Positions 14,339 to 22,203 of a DNA stretch of 34,296 bases are shown piece by piece. The translations under genes and the position numbers were made by a program. The DNA comes from Bacillota bacterium (lineage in GTDB: Bacteria; Bacillota; Clostridia; Christensenellales; Aristaeellaceae): NCBI GenBank assembly GCA_023411175.1, contig JAEYPB010000040.1, forward strand, positions 1-34,296. Reading direction: 5' to 3'. The stretch's first letter is position 1. Each line of letters begins with the position of its first letter. The notes under the pieces were generated by a model. It was not told the origin of the DNA and made no database searches. It worked only from the letters and a program-made list of their open reading frames with translations.

Positions 14339-15418
14339 ATGAAGAAGTTTCTCTCGTTGTTGATGGCCCTGATGATGGTTCTCAGCCTCGCCGGCGTCGC
14401 CGCCGCGGAGACCGCCGACGCCATCGATCCCGAGCTGATCGCCGCCGCGCAGGCGGAGGGTGAGCTCACCGTCTACGCCTCCTGCGAGGAAGCCTACATG
14501 AACGCCGCCTGCGACCGCTTCCAGGAGCTCTACGGCATCACCGTCAACCGTCAGCGCCTGTCCACCGGCGAAGTCGCCGCCAAGATCGAGGAGGAAAAGG
14601 GAAACCCCAGCGGCGACGTGTGGTTCGGCGGCACGACCGACCCGTACAATGAGTCCGCGCGCAAGGGCCTTCTCATGGCTTACGAAGCCAAGAACGCCAG
14701 CCACCTGATCTCGGAGACCTACCGGGATAAGGAAGGCTACTGGTACGGCATCTACAAGGGCATCCTGGGCTTCATGGTCAACACCGAGGAAATCGAGCGC
14801 CTGGGCCTCACCGCCCCCGCCGATTGGGACGACCTCATCAAGCCCGAGTACAAGGACCTGATCTGGATGTCGAACCCCAACACCGCCGGCACCGCCAAGC
14901 TCATCATCAACACCATGGTGCAGATGAAGGGCCATGACGCGGCGATGGAATACTTCAAGGCGCTGGACGGAAACGTCGCGCAGTACACCAAGAGCGGCTC
15001 CGGCCCCAGCAAGATGGTGGGCCCGGGCGAGTGCGTGATCGGCGTCGGCTTCCTGCACGACGGCATCACCCAGATCCTCGCGGGGTATGACAACATCGCC
15101 CTCGTCGTGCCGAAGAGCGGCACCAGCTATGAAGTCGGCGCCACCGCCATCTTCAATGGCGCGAAGCACCCGAACGCGGCAAAGCTGTGGATCGAGTACG
15201 CGCTGAGCCCCGAGTGCGTGAACCTGGCCAAGGACAACGAGAGCTTCCAGTTCCTGGTGCTCGACAACGCCGAGCAGCCCAAGGAAGCCACCGAGTTCGG
15301 CCTCGACATGAACAACACCATCGCCTACGACTTTGAGGACGCGAAGGCCAACACCTCGAAGTATGTCGAAGACTTCTTCGCCGCCGTCGGGACTGACGAC
15401 CGCTTCAAGACCGAGTAA
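14339..15418 (+). CDS. ABC importer substrate-binding protein, iron/AfuA type
   Basis: A 359-aa extracellular binding protein. Residues 1-24 are a signal peptide (basic MKK, hydrophobic core, AAAE cleavage site) without a lipobox cysteine. The mature part opens with ELTVYASCEEAYMNAACDRF, the first strand typical of ferric-iron and related class binding proteins. SNPNTAGTAK and KSGSGPSKMV are ligand-loop segments. The C-terminal double tyrosine of iron-binding FbpA is not visible, so the ligand could be iron-chelate, a phosphonate, a polyol or another small anion. Start at 14339: it overlaps the stop of a two-codon frame ATG-CCC-TAA, and AAAGGA lies 11 bases upstream. First gene of a three-gene operon. 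Confidence 0.85.
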   Translation: MKKFLSLLMALMMVLSLAGVAAAETADAIDPELIAAAQAEGELTVYASCEEAYMNAACDRFQELYGITVNRQRLSTGEVAAKIEEEKGNPSGDVWFGGTTDPYNESARKGLLMAYEAKNASHLISETYRDKEGYWYGIYKGILGFMVNTEEIERLGLTAPADWDDLIKPEYKDLIWMSNPNTAGTAKLIINTMVQMKGHDAAMEYFKALDGNVAQYTKSGSGPSKMVGPGECVIGVGFLHDGITQILAGYDNIALVVPKSGTSYEVGATAIFNGAKHPNAAKLWIEYALSPECVNLAKDNESFQFLVLDNAEQPKEATEFGLDMNNTIAYDFEDAKANTSKYVEDFFAAVGTDDRFKTE

Positions 15419-15434
15419 TGCCCGAATGAAGCTT

Positions 15435-15463
15435 CGGAGGATGGCGCGGCGCGCCATCCTCCG
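15435..15463 (+). terminator. Hairpin between binding protein and permease genes
   Basis: A 13-bp perfect stem (CGGAGGATGGCGC / GCGCCATCCTCCG) with loop GGC, followed by GTTGTTTCC. The weak U-run suggests partial termination or 3'-end protection, so the binding protein would be made in excess over the permease. Confidence 0.6.
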
Positions 15464-15499
15464 GTTGTTTCCTACGCAAAGCAAAAAGGGGGTTACGCG

Positions 15500-17221
15500 A
15501 TGGCTGGGACGCAAAGCGCCCGTCTGGACCGCAGGAAGCTGCTGGGCGACCCCATCCTGATTTCGACCATTGTGGCGCTTCTCATCTTTCTTTTGCTGTT
15601 CATTCTGTACCCGCTGGCGACGCTCCTGATTGACAGCGTTTTTAGCCGCGAGAGTGGCTTCACGCTGGAGGTTTTCAGCCGCGTGCTGAGCATGGGCCGC
15701 TTTAAAACCGCCTTCACCAACACGCTGGTGCTGGGTTTTCTGACCGGCATCACTTCCACGCTGATCGGCCTTCTGTTCGCGTATGTGGACGTGTACATGA
15801 AGGTGCGCTCCCGCGTGGTCAAGAAGCTGTTCGACGTGGTCAGCATGCTTCCGGTGGTGTCTCCGCCCTTTGTGCTGTCGCTGAGCATGATCCTGCTCTT
15901 CGGGCGCAGCGGGCTCATCACCCGGACGCTTCTTAAAATCTATGACAGCGACATCTACGGCCTCTATGGCATCGCCATCGTGCAGACGCTGACGTTCTTC
16001 CCCGTGTGCTACCTGATGCTCAAGGGCCTGCTAAGAAACATCGACCCTTCGCTGGAAGAGGCCAGCCGCGACATGGGTGCCAGCCGATGGAAGGTGTTCA
16101 CCACCGTCACGTTGCCCCTGATGCTGCCGGGCATCGGCAACGCCTTTCTCGTCACGTTCATTGAATCCGTCGCGGACTTCGCAAACCCGATGCTCATCGG
16201 CGGCAGCTACGATACGCTGTCCACCACCATTTACCTTCAGGTGACCGGCGCCTACGACAAGGTGGGCGCGGCGGCGATGGCGGTGGTGCTGCTCGGCCTC
16301 ACGCTCGTATTGTTCCTGATCCAGAAGTATTACCTGGAAATGCGCACCGTCGCGACGCTGACGGGCAAGGCCAGCCGCGAGCGCATGCTGATTACGGACA
16401 AGAGCGTCACCCGGCCGCTGACCATTCTGTGCGGCCTCGTCAGCGCCTTCGTCGTTCTGATGTACATCAGCATCCCCTTTGGCGCGCTGTTCAAGCTCTG
16501 GGGGCGCAACTACTCCCTGTCCCTCGTACACTTTGAGTACATCTTCAAGTACGGCGGCCTGAAGGCGTTCCGGGACTCCTTCCTGCTGTCGGTCATCGCC
16601 GCGCCCATCACGGCGCTGTTCTCGATGATCATCAGCTACCTGGTGGTCAAGAAGAAGTTCCGCTCCAAGGCCTTCATTGAATTTGTGAGTATGCTGGCGA
16701 TGGCCGTGCCCGGCACGGTGCTGGGCGTGGGCTACATCCGCGGCTACGCGGGCGGCCTGTTCGGCAGCGGCATCCTGCAGGGGCTGTACGGCACCGGGGC
16801 GATCCTCGTGATCGTGTTCATCGTCCGAAGCCTGCCCGTGGGTACGAGAAGCGGCATATCCGCCCTCCGGCAGATCGACAAGTCCATCGAGGAGAGCGCC
16901 TACGACCTGGGCGCGGGCAGCGGCAAGGTGTTCACGAGCGTCACGCTGCCGCTGATCAAGGACAGCTTCTTCAGCGGCCTGGTGACGACCTTCGTGCGCT
17001 CCATCACCGCCATCAGCGCCATCATCCTTCTGGTTACGCCGAAATACCTGCTCATCACCACCCAGATCAACGAATTCGCCGAAAAGGGCAAGTACGGCGA
17101 GGCGTGCGGCTACGCGACCATCCTCATCCTGATCGTGTACGCCTCGATCCTCGTGATGAACACAGGCATCAAGTACTTCGGAACCAGCAGAAAACTGGGA
17201 GGGGGCAAGACCTATGGCTAA
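15500..17221 (+). CDS. ABC importer permease, two fused domains
   Basis: A 573-aa inner-membrane permease with two binding-protein-dependent transport domains in tandem, the FbpB/AfuB layout. Each half ends with an EAA loop that contacts the ATPase: EEASRDMGASRWKVFTTVTL near residue 190 and EESAYDLGAGSGKVF near 460. About 12 hydrophobic helices can be counted. GGGGG lies seven bases before the ATG. The stop codon overlaps the ATPase start by eight bases, so the two are translationally coupled. The fused form means one permease chain provides both halves of the pore. Confidence 0.9.
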   Translation: MAGTQSARLDRRKLLGDPILISTIVALLIFLLLFILYPLATLLIDSVFSRESGFTLEVFSRVLSMGRFKTAFTNTLVLGFLTGITSTLIGLLFAYVDVYMKVRSRVVKKLFDVVSMLPVVSPPFVLSLSMILLFGRSGLITRTLLKIYDSDIYGLYGIAIVQTLTFFPVCYLMLKGLLRNIDPSLEEASRDMGASRWKVFTTVTLPLMLPGIGNAFLVTFIESVADFANPMLIGGSYDTLSTTIYLQVTGAYDKVGAAAMAVVLLGLTLVLFLIQKYYLEMRTVATLTGKASRERMLITDKSVTRPLTILCGLVSAFVVLMYISIPFGALFKLWGRNYSLSLVHFEYIFKYGGLKAFRDSFLLSVIAAPITALFSMIISYLVVKKKFRSKAFIEFVSMLAMAVPGTVLGVGYIRGYAGGLFGSGILQGLYGTGAILVIVFIVRSLPVGTRSGISALRQIDKSIEESAYDLGAGSGKVFTSVTLPLIKDSFFSGLVTTFVRSITAISAIILLVTPKYLLITTQINEFAEKGKYGEACGYATILILIVYASILVMNTGIKYFGTSRKLGGGKTYG

Positions 17222-18290
17222 GGTGCCAAAGGGCGTACGCCTTGAAAACATCTCGAAAATCTACAAAGACCCCAAGACGGGGAACGACTTCTACGCCGTT
17301 AAAAATGTGAGCCTTGACATCGAGCCGGGCAGCTTCGTGACGCTCCTCGGCCCCTCGGGCTGCGGCAAAACCACGACCCTTCGCATGATCGCGGGCTTTG
17401 AAAGCCCGGACGAGGGCGAAATCCACCTGGGCGGCGAGCCGATCAACCAGCTGACCCCCAACAAGCGGGATACTGCGATGGTGTTCCAGAGCTACGCGCT
17501 TTTCCCCCACTACAACGTGTACGACAACGTCGCCTACGGCCTGAAGCTGCGCAAGGTGCCAAAGGCGGAGCTGGACGAGCGCGTCCGCAGCATCCTGCGC
17601 CTGGTGGAGATGGAGGGCATGGAGGGCCGCATGACCAATCAGCTCTCCGGCGGCCAGCAGCAGCGCATCGCGCTGGCCCGCGCGCTGGTGGTGGAACCGG
17701 GTGTGCTCCTGTTCGACGAGCCGCTTTCAAACCTCGATGCAAAACTGCGGGTGGTCATGCGCACCGAGATCCGAAGGATCCAGCAGGCGCTGGGCATCAC
17801 CGCCATTTACGTCACCCACGACCAGAGCGAGGCGATGTCCATCAGCGACCGCATCATCATCATGAACAAGGGCGTCGTGGCGCAGATGGGCACCCCGATG
17901 GAAATCTACTACCACCCGGTCAGCGAGTTTGTGGCCGATTTCATCGGCGAGGCGAACTTCCTGAAGGGCGTGGTCGTCCGGATGGAGGGCGGCGACTGCC
18001 GGGTGTCCATCGACGGCCATGAGGCGCTGGTGGAAACCGCGAACCCCCTCGCCCCCGGCCAGGCCTGCGAGGTCGTTCTGCGGCCGGAGGCCATCCAGAT
18101 CGGGGACAGCGGCCTTCTGCCCTGCAAGGTCGAGCTGAGCTGCTTTATGGGCAGTTACCAGAACTACCACGTGCGCGTGGGCAAAACGCTGGTCAAAATC
18201 GCCGACAATTGCCCCGTCAATAAAAAGATCTATCGGGTGGGTGACGCGGCGTACATCCGCTTCGACAAGGAGTGTGCGCACCTTCTCTGA
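17214..18290 (+). CDS. ABC importer ATP-binding protein, FbpC/PotA type
   Basis: A 358-aa ATPase that powers the preceding permease. Walker A GPSGCGKTT (residues 44-52), Q-loop FQSYALFPHYNVYDNV, signature LSGGQQQRIALARAL, Walker B LLFDEPLSNLD and switch VTHDQSEAM are all intact. Residues 240-358 are a TOBE-type regulatory domain with VVLRPEAIQIG. The FPHYNVYDNVAYGL stretch and the TOBE tail are typical of iron, spermidine and sugar importers (CUT1-like/MOI families), so they do not settle the ligand. The start lies inside the permease 3' end, with GGAGGGGG nearby. Confidence 0.92.
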   Translation: MAKVPKGVRLENISKIYKDPKTGNDFYAVKNVSLDIEPGSFVTLLGPSGCGKTTTLRMIAGFESPDEGEIHLGGEPINQLTPNKRDTAMVFQSYALFPHYNVYDNVAYGLKLRKVPKAELDERVRSILRLVEMEGMEGRMTNQLSGGQQQRIALARALVVEPGVLLFDEPLSNLDAKLRVVMRTEIRRIQQALGITAIYVTHDQSEAMSISDRIIIMNKGVVAQMGTPMEIYYHPVSEFVADFIGEANFLKGVVVRMEGGDCRVSIDGHEALVETANPLAPGQACEVVLRPEAIQIGDSGLLPCKVELSCFMGSYQNYHVRVGKTLVKIADNCPVNKKIYRVGDAAYIRFDKECAHLL

Positions 18291-18309
18291 TCCCAGGCGG
18301 CATAAAAGC

Positions 18310-18392
18310 CCCGTAAGGTTTTAATCGTGCCCGGCGGCATGTACGCCGGGCACGGGATAGCGCCACCAGTGCAGTCATTGGTGGCGCTATCC
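18310..18392. repeat. Palindromic repeat downstream of the importer operon
   Basis: CGTGCCCGGCG (18326-18336) pairs with CGCCGGGCACG (18344-18354). This is followed directly by a second perfect 14-bp stem, GGATAGCGCCACCA (18355-18368) with TGGTGGCGCTATCC (18379-18392). The part up to 18370 repeats 14164-14220. Likely also serves as the operon's transcription end structure. Confidence 0.65.
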
Positions 18393-18411
18393 ACACCTTT
18401 GGTCAGTGCGA

Positions 18412-18493
18412 CGCCCGGAAATCCCGGAGGATTTCAGGCGCACGCAGGCTCTTTCCTTTGCATCGGAAAAACCGAAGGGTTTTTCGATGCAAA
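18412..18493. repeat. Double-hairpin intergenic repeat, copy 2
   Basis: CGCCCGGAAATCC (18412-18424) pairs with GGATTTCAGGCG (18429-18440). A second hairpin, 18457-18493, pairs TTTGCATCG/CGATGCAAA and AAAAACC/GGTTTTT around GAAG. It has the same plan as 5982-6062 and again sits between convergent genes. Confidence 0.65.
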
Positions 18494-18494
18494 G

Positions 18495-18530
18495 AGCCCC
18501 GTTCCGCTTTCTGCGAAGCGGAACGGGGCT
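18495..18530. terminator. Strong hairpin terminator before the mgtC-like gene end
   Basis: A 15-bp perfect stem, AGCCCCGTTCCGCTT (18495-18509) with its mirror (18516-18530), followed by TCTCTATT on the plus strand. It can stop readthrough in either direction. Confidence 0.65.
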
Positions 18531-18567
18531 TCTCTATTGTTATATATAAAGGAGGCGTGCCTGGGGT

Positions 18568-19245
18568 TTACGTATTGATGGTGCGCACGCCCTGAACATT
18601 CGGGTATTCCGACAGGTACTGAACCACTTCGATGTATTCGACCGACCGGGGCAGCTTCAGGTCGTAGGTGTTGGTGTAGAGGTTCCCGCTCTCCCGGTTT
18701 TCCACCCGGAAGTCCACGTCGAAAACATCGATGTGCTTTTCCCTGAAGTAGCTGTTGATAAAGGGGATCGTCTCCGCCCGGTGCACAAAGCGGATTTCCA
18801 GGTGCTTGCTGACGTTGATGTTGATGATGCGAGGCATGACCGTCAGGATGATGAGGACCAGCGCGCAGCCGTAGCCCGCGATCTCGTAATACCCCATGCC
18901 GGCGGCAATGCCGAGACACGCTGTGTTCCACAGCGACGCGGCGGTGGTGAGCCCGACGATCTTCTTTCTCGCCATCACGATGGTGCCCGCGCCCAGAAAG
19001 CCGATGCCGCTGACCACCTGCGCGGTGATGCGCCCCAGGGTAAAGGTGACGTTCCCATCCACGGCCTGCGCCATTTGCTGCGCCTGAATCGTGCATTCGA
19101 TCAGCGCGATGATACACGCGCCCAGCGATACCAGCACATGGGTGCGCATGCCGGCGGGGCGGTTCTTGCGCTCGCGTTCGATGCCGATGACCGTTCCCAC
19201 CGCGATCGCCGTCGCGATGCGGATGATGATTTCAAGGCTGGACAA
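18568..19245 (-). CDS. MgtC/SapB family membrane protein
   Basis: A 225-aa membrane protein of the MgtC/SapB family. The family hallmark GIERERKNRPAGMRTHVLVS occupies residues 21-40, followed by helices with GIGFLGAGTIV and GLTTAASLWNTA, again typical. The last 75 residues form a cytoplasmic ACT-like domain (EIRFVHRAETIPFINSYF). Members are linked to acid and low-magnesium adaptation and to control of F-type ATPase in some pathogens; the function in clostridia is not established. The start is the TTG at 19245 with GGGAGG six bases upstream; no ATG in the right place exists, and longer readings give a non-membrane leader. Confidence 0.87.
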   Translation of the reverse strand: MSSLEIIIRIATAIAVGTVIGIERERKNRPAGMRTHVLVSLGACIIALIECTIQAQQMAQAVDGNVTFTLGRITAQVVSGIGFLGAGTIVMARKKIVGLTTAASLWNTACLGIAAGMGYYEIAGYGCALVLIILTVMPRIININVSKHLEIRFVHRAETIPFINSYFREKHIDVFDVDFRVENRESGNLYTNTYDLKLPRSVEYIEVVQYLSEYPNVQGVRTINT

Positions 19246-19304
19246 ACCGCACCTCCCGCTCCCGGCGCGGGCGATGCCCGCCGGGATTTTATCCCAACGA
19301 AATA

Positions 19305-19333
19305 AGTATAGCACGCGGGCGGCTTTGCGGCAA
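19305..19333 (-). promoter_or_regulatory. Promoter of the mgtC-like gene
   Basis: Minus strand TTGCCG (19333-19328), 17 bases, TATACT (19310-19305). The short leader folds as a GC-rich hairpin (CCCGGCGGGC ... GCCGGG) directly ahead of the ribosome site, which could hide it. Confidence 0.5.
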
Positions 19334-19376
19334 CAAGTGAAAGTGATATATAAGGTTCATACACCCAAAACCTTGC

Positions 19377-19411
19377 GCAGCCTTCCCGCGGACCTGCCGC
19401 AGGAAGGCTGC
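19377..19411 (-). terminator. Terminator of the purine-uptake operon
   Basis: GCAGCCTTCC (19377-19386) pairs with GGAAGGCTGC (19402-19411). On the minus strand the stem is followed by GCAAGGTTTTGGG. It starts six bases after the regulator's stop codon. Confidence 0.6.
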
Positions 19412-19416
19412 ACTCG

Positions 19417-20202
19417 TCATCTCAGCGGCTCTGCCTCGGCACCAAGAATCCGTACCTGCATATGGGTGATGTAGTTTTCGGGGTTGCGCTCCACAAACTG
19501 GTCGATGATGTTGAAGTTGACGGTCACCGGCGACAGCGCCAACTCCGGCCGGAAGGCGCGCATGCGGCGCATGGTGTCCGGCACCTGTTCATAGGGCCCT
19601 TTGTGGTAGCAGCACAGGTAGTCTCCCGTCGGCAGCGTCTGGACGATGGCCTCGTCCACCGGGGGGAGCGCCTGATCCTCCGGGTCCGCGTAAAGGTACG
19701 CGCCGAAGCGCTTCTCTTCGCCCTCATAAAACGCGATCGTCGGATAAAAGTAGAAGGAGTCGTGGTGGTACAGCCGCTCCTCGCGCCCGATGTCGATGTA
19801 CCGGCGCTCCGGGTAGCGGATCACCTCCACCCCGTCGATGTCCGCGATCCGGGCGAGCGATTCCTCGACAAACTGGATCTTGCGCTCAATCACCGTTTCG
19901 ATCGCCAGAAGCTCCTCCCATTGCCGGTGCAGCACCCGGGACCGCTCCTTCAGGTGGTCCAGCGTGAAGCCCACCGCTCGGGAGGCCATGTAGTCCTCGA
20001 TCTGCTCCAACGAATAGCCGAGCCTGCGCATGTACCGGATGGGCGCCAGCTTGTACACCTGGTCGAAGGCGTAGTAGCGGCGGCCGGTGCCGGCATCTCG
20101 CCTCTCCGGCTGGAAGAGGCCGATGGAATCGTAGTATTGCAGCGTCTGCTTGTTCAGCCCGAACATGGCGCTGAATTCCCCGACCGTGTAGTATTCTTTC
20201 AT
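19417..20202 (-). CDS. MerR-family regulator, BmrR-like with effector domain
   Basis: A 261-aa transcription factor. Residues 1-72 are a MerR winged helix (MKEYYTVGEFSAMFGLNKQT, LQYYDSIGLFQPERRD, GRRYYAFDQVYKLAPIRYMR). Residues 75-120 form the dimerisation coiled coil, and 125-261 resemble a GyrI-like ligand-binding domain (ERRYIDIGREERLYHHD, CCYHKGPYEQVPDTMRRM). Such proteins sense small hydrophobic or cationic ligands and twist promoters with a 19-bp spacer. GGAGG sits eight bases before the ATG. It is the last gene of the nucleoside-transport operon, so autoregulation of that operon is likely; a promoter of the right geometry lies at 26268-26298. Confidence 0.87.
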   Translation of the reverse strand: MKEYYTVGEFSAMFGLNKQTLQYYDSIGLFQPERRDAGTGRRYYAFDQVYKLAPIRYMRRLGYSLEQIEDYMASRAVGFTLDHLKERSRVLHRQWEELLAIETVIERKIQFVEESLARIADIDGVEVIRYPERRYIDIGREERLYHHDSFYFYPTIAFYEGEEKRFGAYLYADPEDQALPPVDEAIVQTLPTGDYLCCYHKGPYEQVPDTMRRMRAFRPELALSPVTVNFNIIDQFVERNPENYITHMQVRILGAEAEPLR

Positions 20203-20231
20203 TGCGTAGACCTCCGGATGGTATTTCCCCC

Positions 20232-21167
20232 TCAGCGCTTGCCGCGCTCGTAGGGCACGCCCAGCGCCGCCGGATCCCGCCCCTTTCCGATGGAAAACAG
20301 CAGCACGACCACCGCCGCAACGTAGGGCAGCATTGAAAACGCCTGAGACGGGATGCCGATGCGCATCGTCTGCAGTTGAAGCTGCAGCGCCTGCGCAAGG
20401 CCGATCACCAGCGCCGACGCGAGGATGCCCAGCGGGTTGCGCCGCCCCAGAATCACCGCCACCAGCGCGATGTAGCCCCGGCCCGCGTTGACGTCCTCCA
20501 TGAAAAAGCCCAGCTGGGCGATGGTGATGTACGCGCCGCCGAGGCCGCCCAGAACGCCGTTTACGAGGCACGCGAGGTAGCGGATTTTGTACACGTTCAA
20601 CCCGGCGGTGTCCGCGGAGCGCGGGTGCTCGCCCACCGAGGTCAGCGAAACGCCCCACTCCGTCTTGTAGAACACGACAAAGGACGCGGCCACGATCAGG
20701 TACAGCGCGTATTCGAAACCGCTCTGCGAAAAGAGCGCCGGGCCGATCAACGGGATCTTGGAAAGCAGCGGGAGTTCGAACCGGGGTGCGATCGCGCAGG
20801 TGGGCAGCACCGTGGACTGGCCGAACCCCTTCATGAACAGAAAGCTCGTCAGCCCCAGGGTCAGGATGTTCAGCGCCAGCCCCGCGATGTTCTGGTTCGC
20901 GCGGCAGCGGATGCTGAGAAGCGCGTGAACCATGCTCACACACACGCCCCCGAGGACGCCGCAGAGCGCGCCCAGGAGGATGCTTCCTGTCGCAAAAGTT
21001 GCCATGAACGCCGAAAAAGCGCCCGCGAGCATGATGGCCTCCACGCCGATGTTGATGATGCCCGCCCGCTCCGAGTACGCCTCGCCGATGCCCGCGAAGG
21101 TCAGCGGCGTCGCCACCCGCACCGCGGCGGCGAGAAACGTGGCGACGGTTGCGAGAAACGCTTCCAT
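20232..21167 (-). CDS. Nucleoside-type ABC transporter permease (NupQ/YufQ-like)
   Basis: A 311-aa permease of the BMP/nucleoside (Livh-like) family. It has about nine hydrophobic helices; typical segments are TPLTFAGIGEAYSERAGIIN, IGVEAIMLAGA, RANQNIAGLALNIL, GVSLTSVGEHPRSADTAGLN and VNGVLGGLGGAYITIAQLGF. Known relatives import purine and pyrimidine nucleosides. The ATG at 21167 lies only four bases after the stop of the other permease gene, so the two are coupled. The MerR gene follows after 29 bases. Confidence 0.9.
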   Translation of the reverse strand: MEAFLATVATFLAAAVRVATPLTFAGIGEAYSERAGIINIGVEAIMLAGAFSAFMATFATGSILLGALCGVLGGVCVSMVHALLSIRCRANQNIAGLALNILTLGLTSFLFMKGFGQSTVLPTCAIAPRFELPLLSKIPLIGPALFSQSGFEYALYLIVAASFVVFYKTEWGVSLTSVGEHPRSADTAGLNVYKIRYLACLVNGVLGGLGGAYITIAQLGFFMEDVNAGRGYIALVAVILGRRNPLGILASALVIGLAQALQLQLQTMRIGIPSQAFSMLPYVAAVVVLLFSIGKGRDPAALGVPYERGKR

Positions 21168-21171
21168 GCCG

Positions 21172-22203
21172 CTATTCCCCCTTTCCCGCGAGGAGCCCCT
21201 TGAAGAGGGCCTTCCGCGCCAGAATCAAGAGCACCACCGTGCCCATGATGATGGAGGCGATGGAGGCGGGCACATTGGCCGAGCGCTGCATGGAGAGGGA
21301 ACCCACCTGCAGCGCGGACACGCCCACCGCCGCGATCAGAACGCCCAGCGGCGCATTGCCACCCAGGAGCGCCACGATGATCGCCAGATATCCGTAACCG
21401 GGCGAAATGCCCTCCAGCAGCCGGTGCTGAAGCCCCGCCACCTCGCACATGCCCGCAAGCCCCGCAAGCCCGCCGCTTAGGAGCGACGAAAGCACGATGT
21501 TCCGGTAGACGCTGATCCCCATGCACTGGCACGCGCGGGGGTTCAGCCCCACCGCCCGCATCCGAAAGCCCTGGGGCGTCCTGAAGAGGAGCACATACAT
21601 GAGCGCCGTCATGACGACCGCGATGATTAGCCCCGCGTGCAGCCGCGTGGAGGGCAGGATCACCGGCAGAAACGCCGATTCCGGCAGCGTGGGCGAGACC
21701 GGGAAGTAGCTCTCCGGATCCTTCAAAACCGTCTGCACCAATACCCCGGTTATCCCGAGGCCGATGTAGTTGAACATGATGGTGTTGATGACCTCGGAGA
21801 TTCCGTACCGCGCCTTCAGAAAGCCCGGAATCAGCGCCCAGAGCCCGCCGAGGAGCGCGCCCGCGAGCATCATCAGCGGGATCATGATCCATGCGGGGAG
21901 CCCGGTCAGCCTTGTCGCGACAAAGGTGGTCGCGATCGCCCCCATGTAGAACTGCCCCTCCGCGCCGATGTTGGTAAAGCCGCTTCGAAACGCCACCGCC
22001 ACGCCCAGCCCCGCCAGCGTCAGCGGCGTCGCCTTGACGAACACCTCCGCCGCCGAATACATAGAGCCGAACAGCCCCCGGGAAAACCCGGCGAAGGCTT
22101 TCCCCGCATCGCTGCCCGACAGCGCGACGAACATAAGCGCGACGACCGCCGTGATGCCCGCGATGGCCGCGTAGGGAACGATCTCCTTCCAGCGCACCTT
22201 CAC
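21172..22203 (-). CDS. Nucleoside-type ABC transporter permease (NupP/YufP-like)
   Basis: A 343-aa permease, partner of the preceding entry. Features are TPLTLAGLGVAVAFRSGFTN and IGAEGQFYMGA, then ARYGISEVINTIMFNYIG, GFRMRAVGLNPRACQCMGI and GGLAGLAGMCEVAG, all usual for this family. I choose the GTG at 22203: it overlaps the ATPase stop in a GTGA arrangement and has AAGGGGG six bases upstream. An ATG at 22209 touches that ribosome site and is less likely. About eight to ten membrane helices. It forms the heterodimeric pore with the other permease. Confidence 0.89.
   Translation of the reverse strand: MKVRWKEIVPYAAIAGITAVVALMFVALSGSDAGKAFAGFSRGLFGSMYSAAEVFVKATPLTLAGLGVAVAFRSGFTNIGAEGQFYMGAIATTFVATRLTGLPAWIMIPLMMLAGALLGGLWALIPGFLKARYGISEVINTIMFNYIGLGITGVLVQTVLKDPESYFPVSPTLPESAFLPVILPSTRLHAGLIIAVVMTALMYVLLFRTPQGFRMRAVGLNPRACQCMGISVYRNIVLSSLLSGGLAGLAGMCEVAGLQHRLLEGISPGYGYLAIIVALLGGNAPLGVLIAAVGVSALQVGSLSMQRSANVPASIASIIMGTVVLLILARKALFKGLLAGKGE

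Noticed and set aside
14339..15418. Definite assignment of the binding protein as ferric-iron specific
   Set aside because: The operon layout is FbpABC-like, but the iron-binding double tyrosine is not evident and no Fur site is visible at its promoter, so the ligand was left open.
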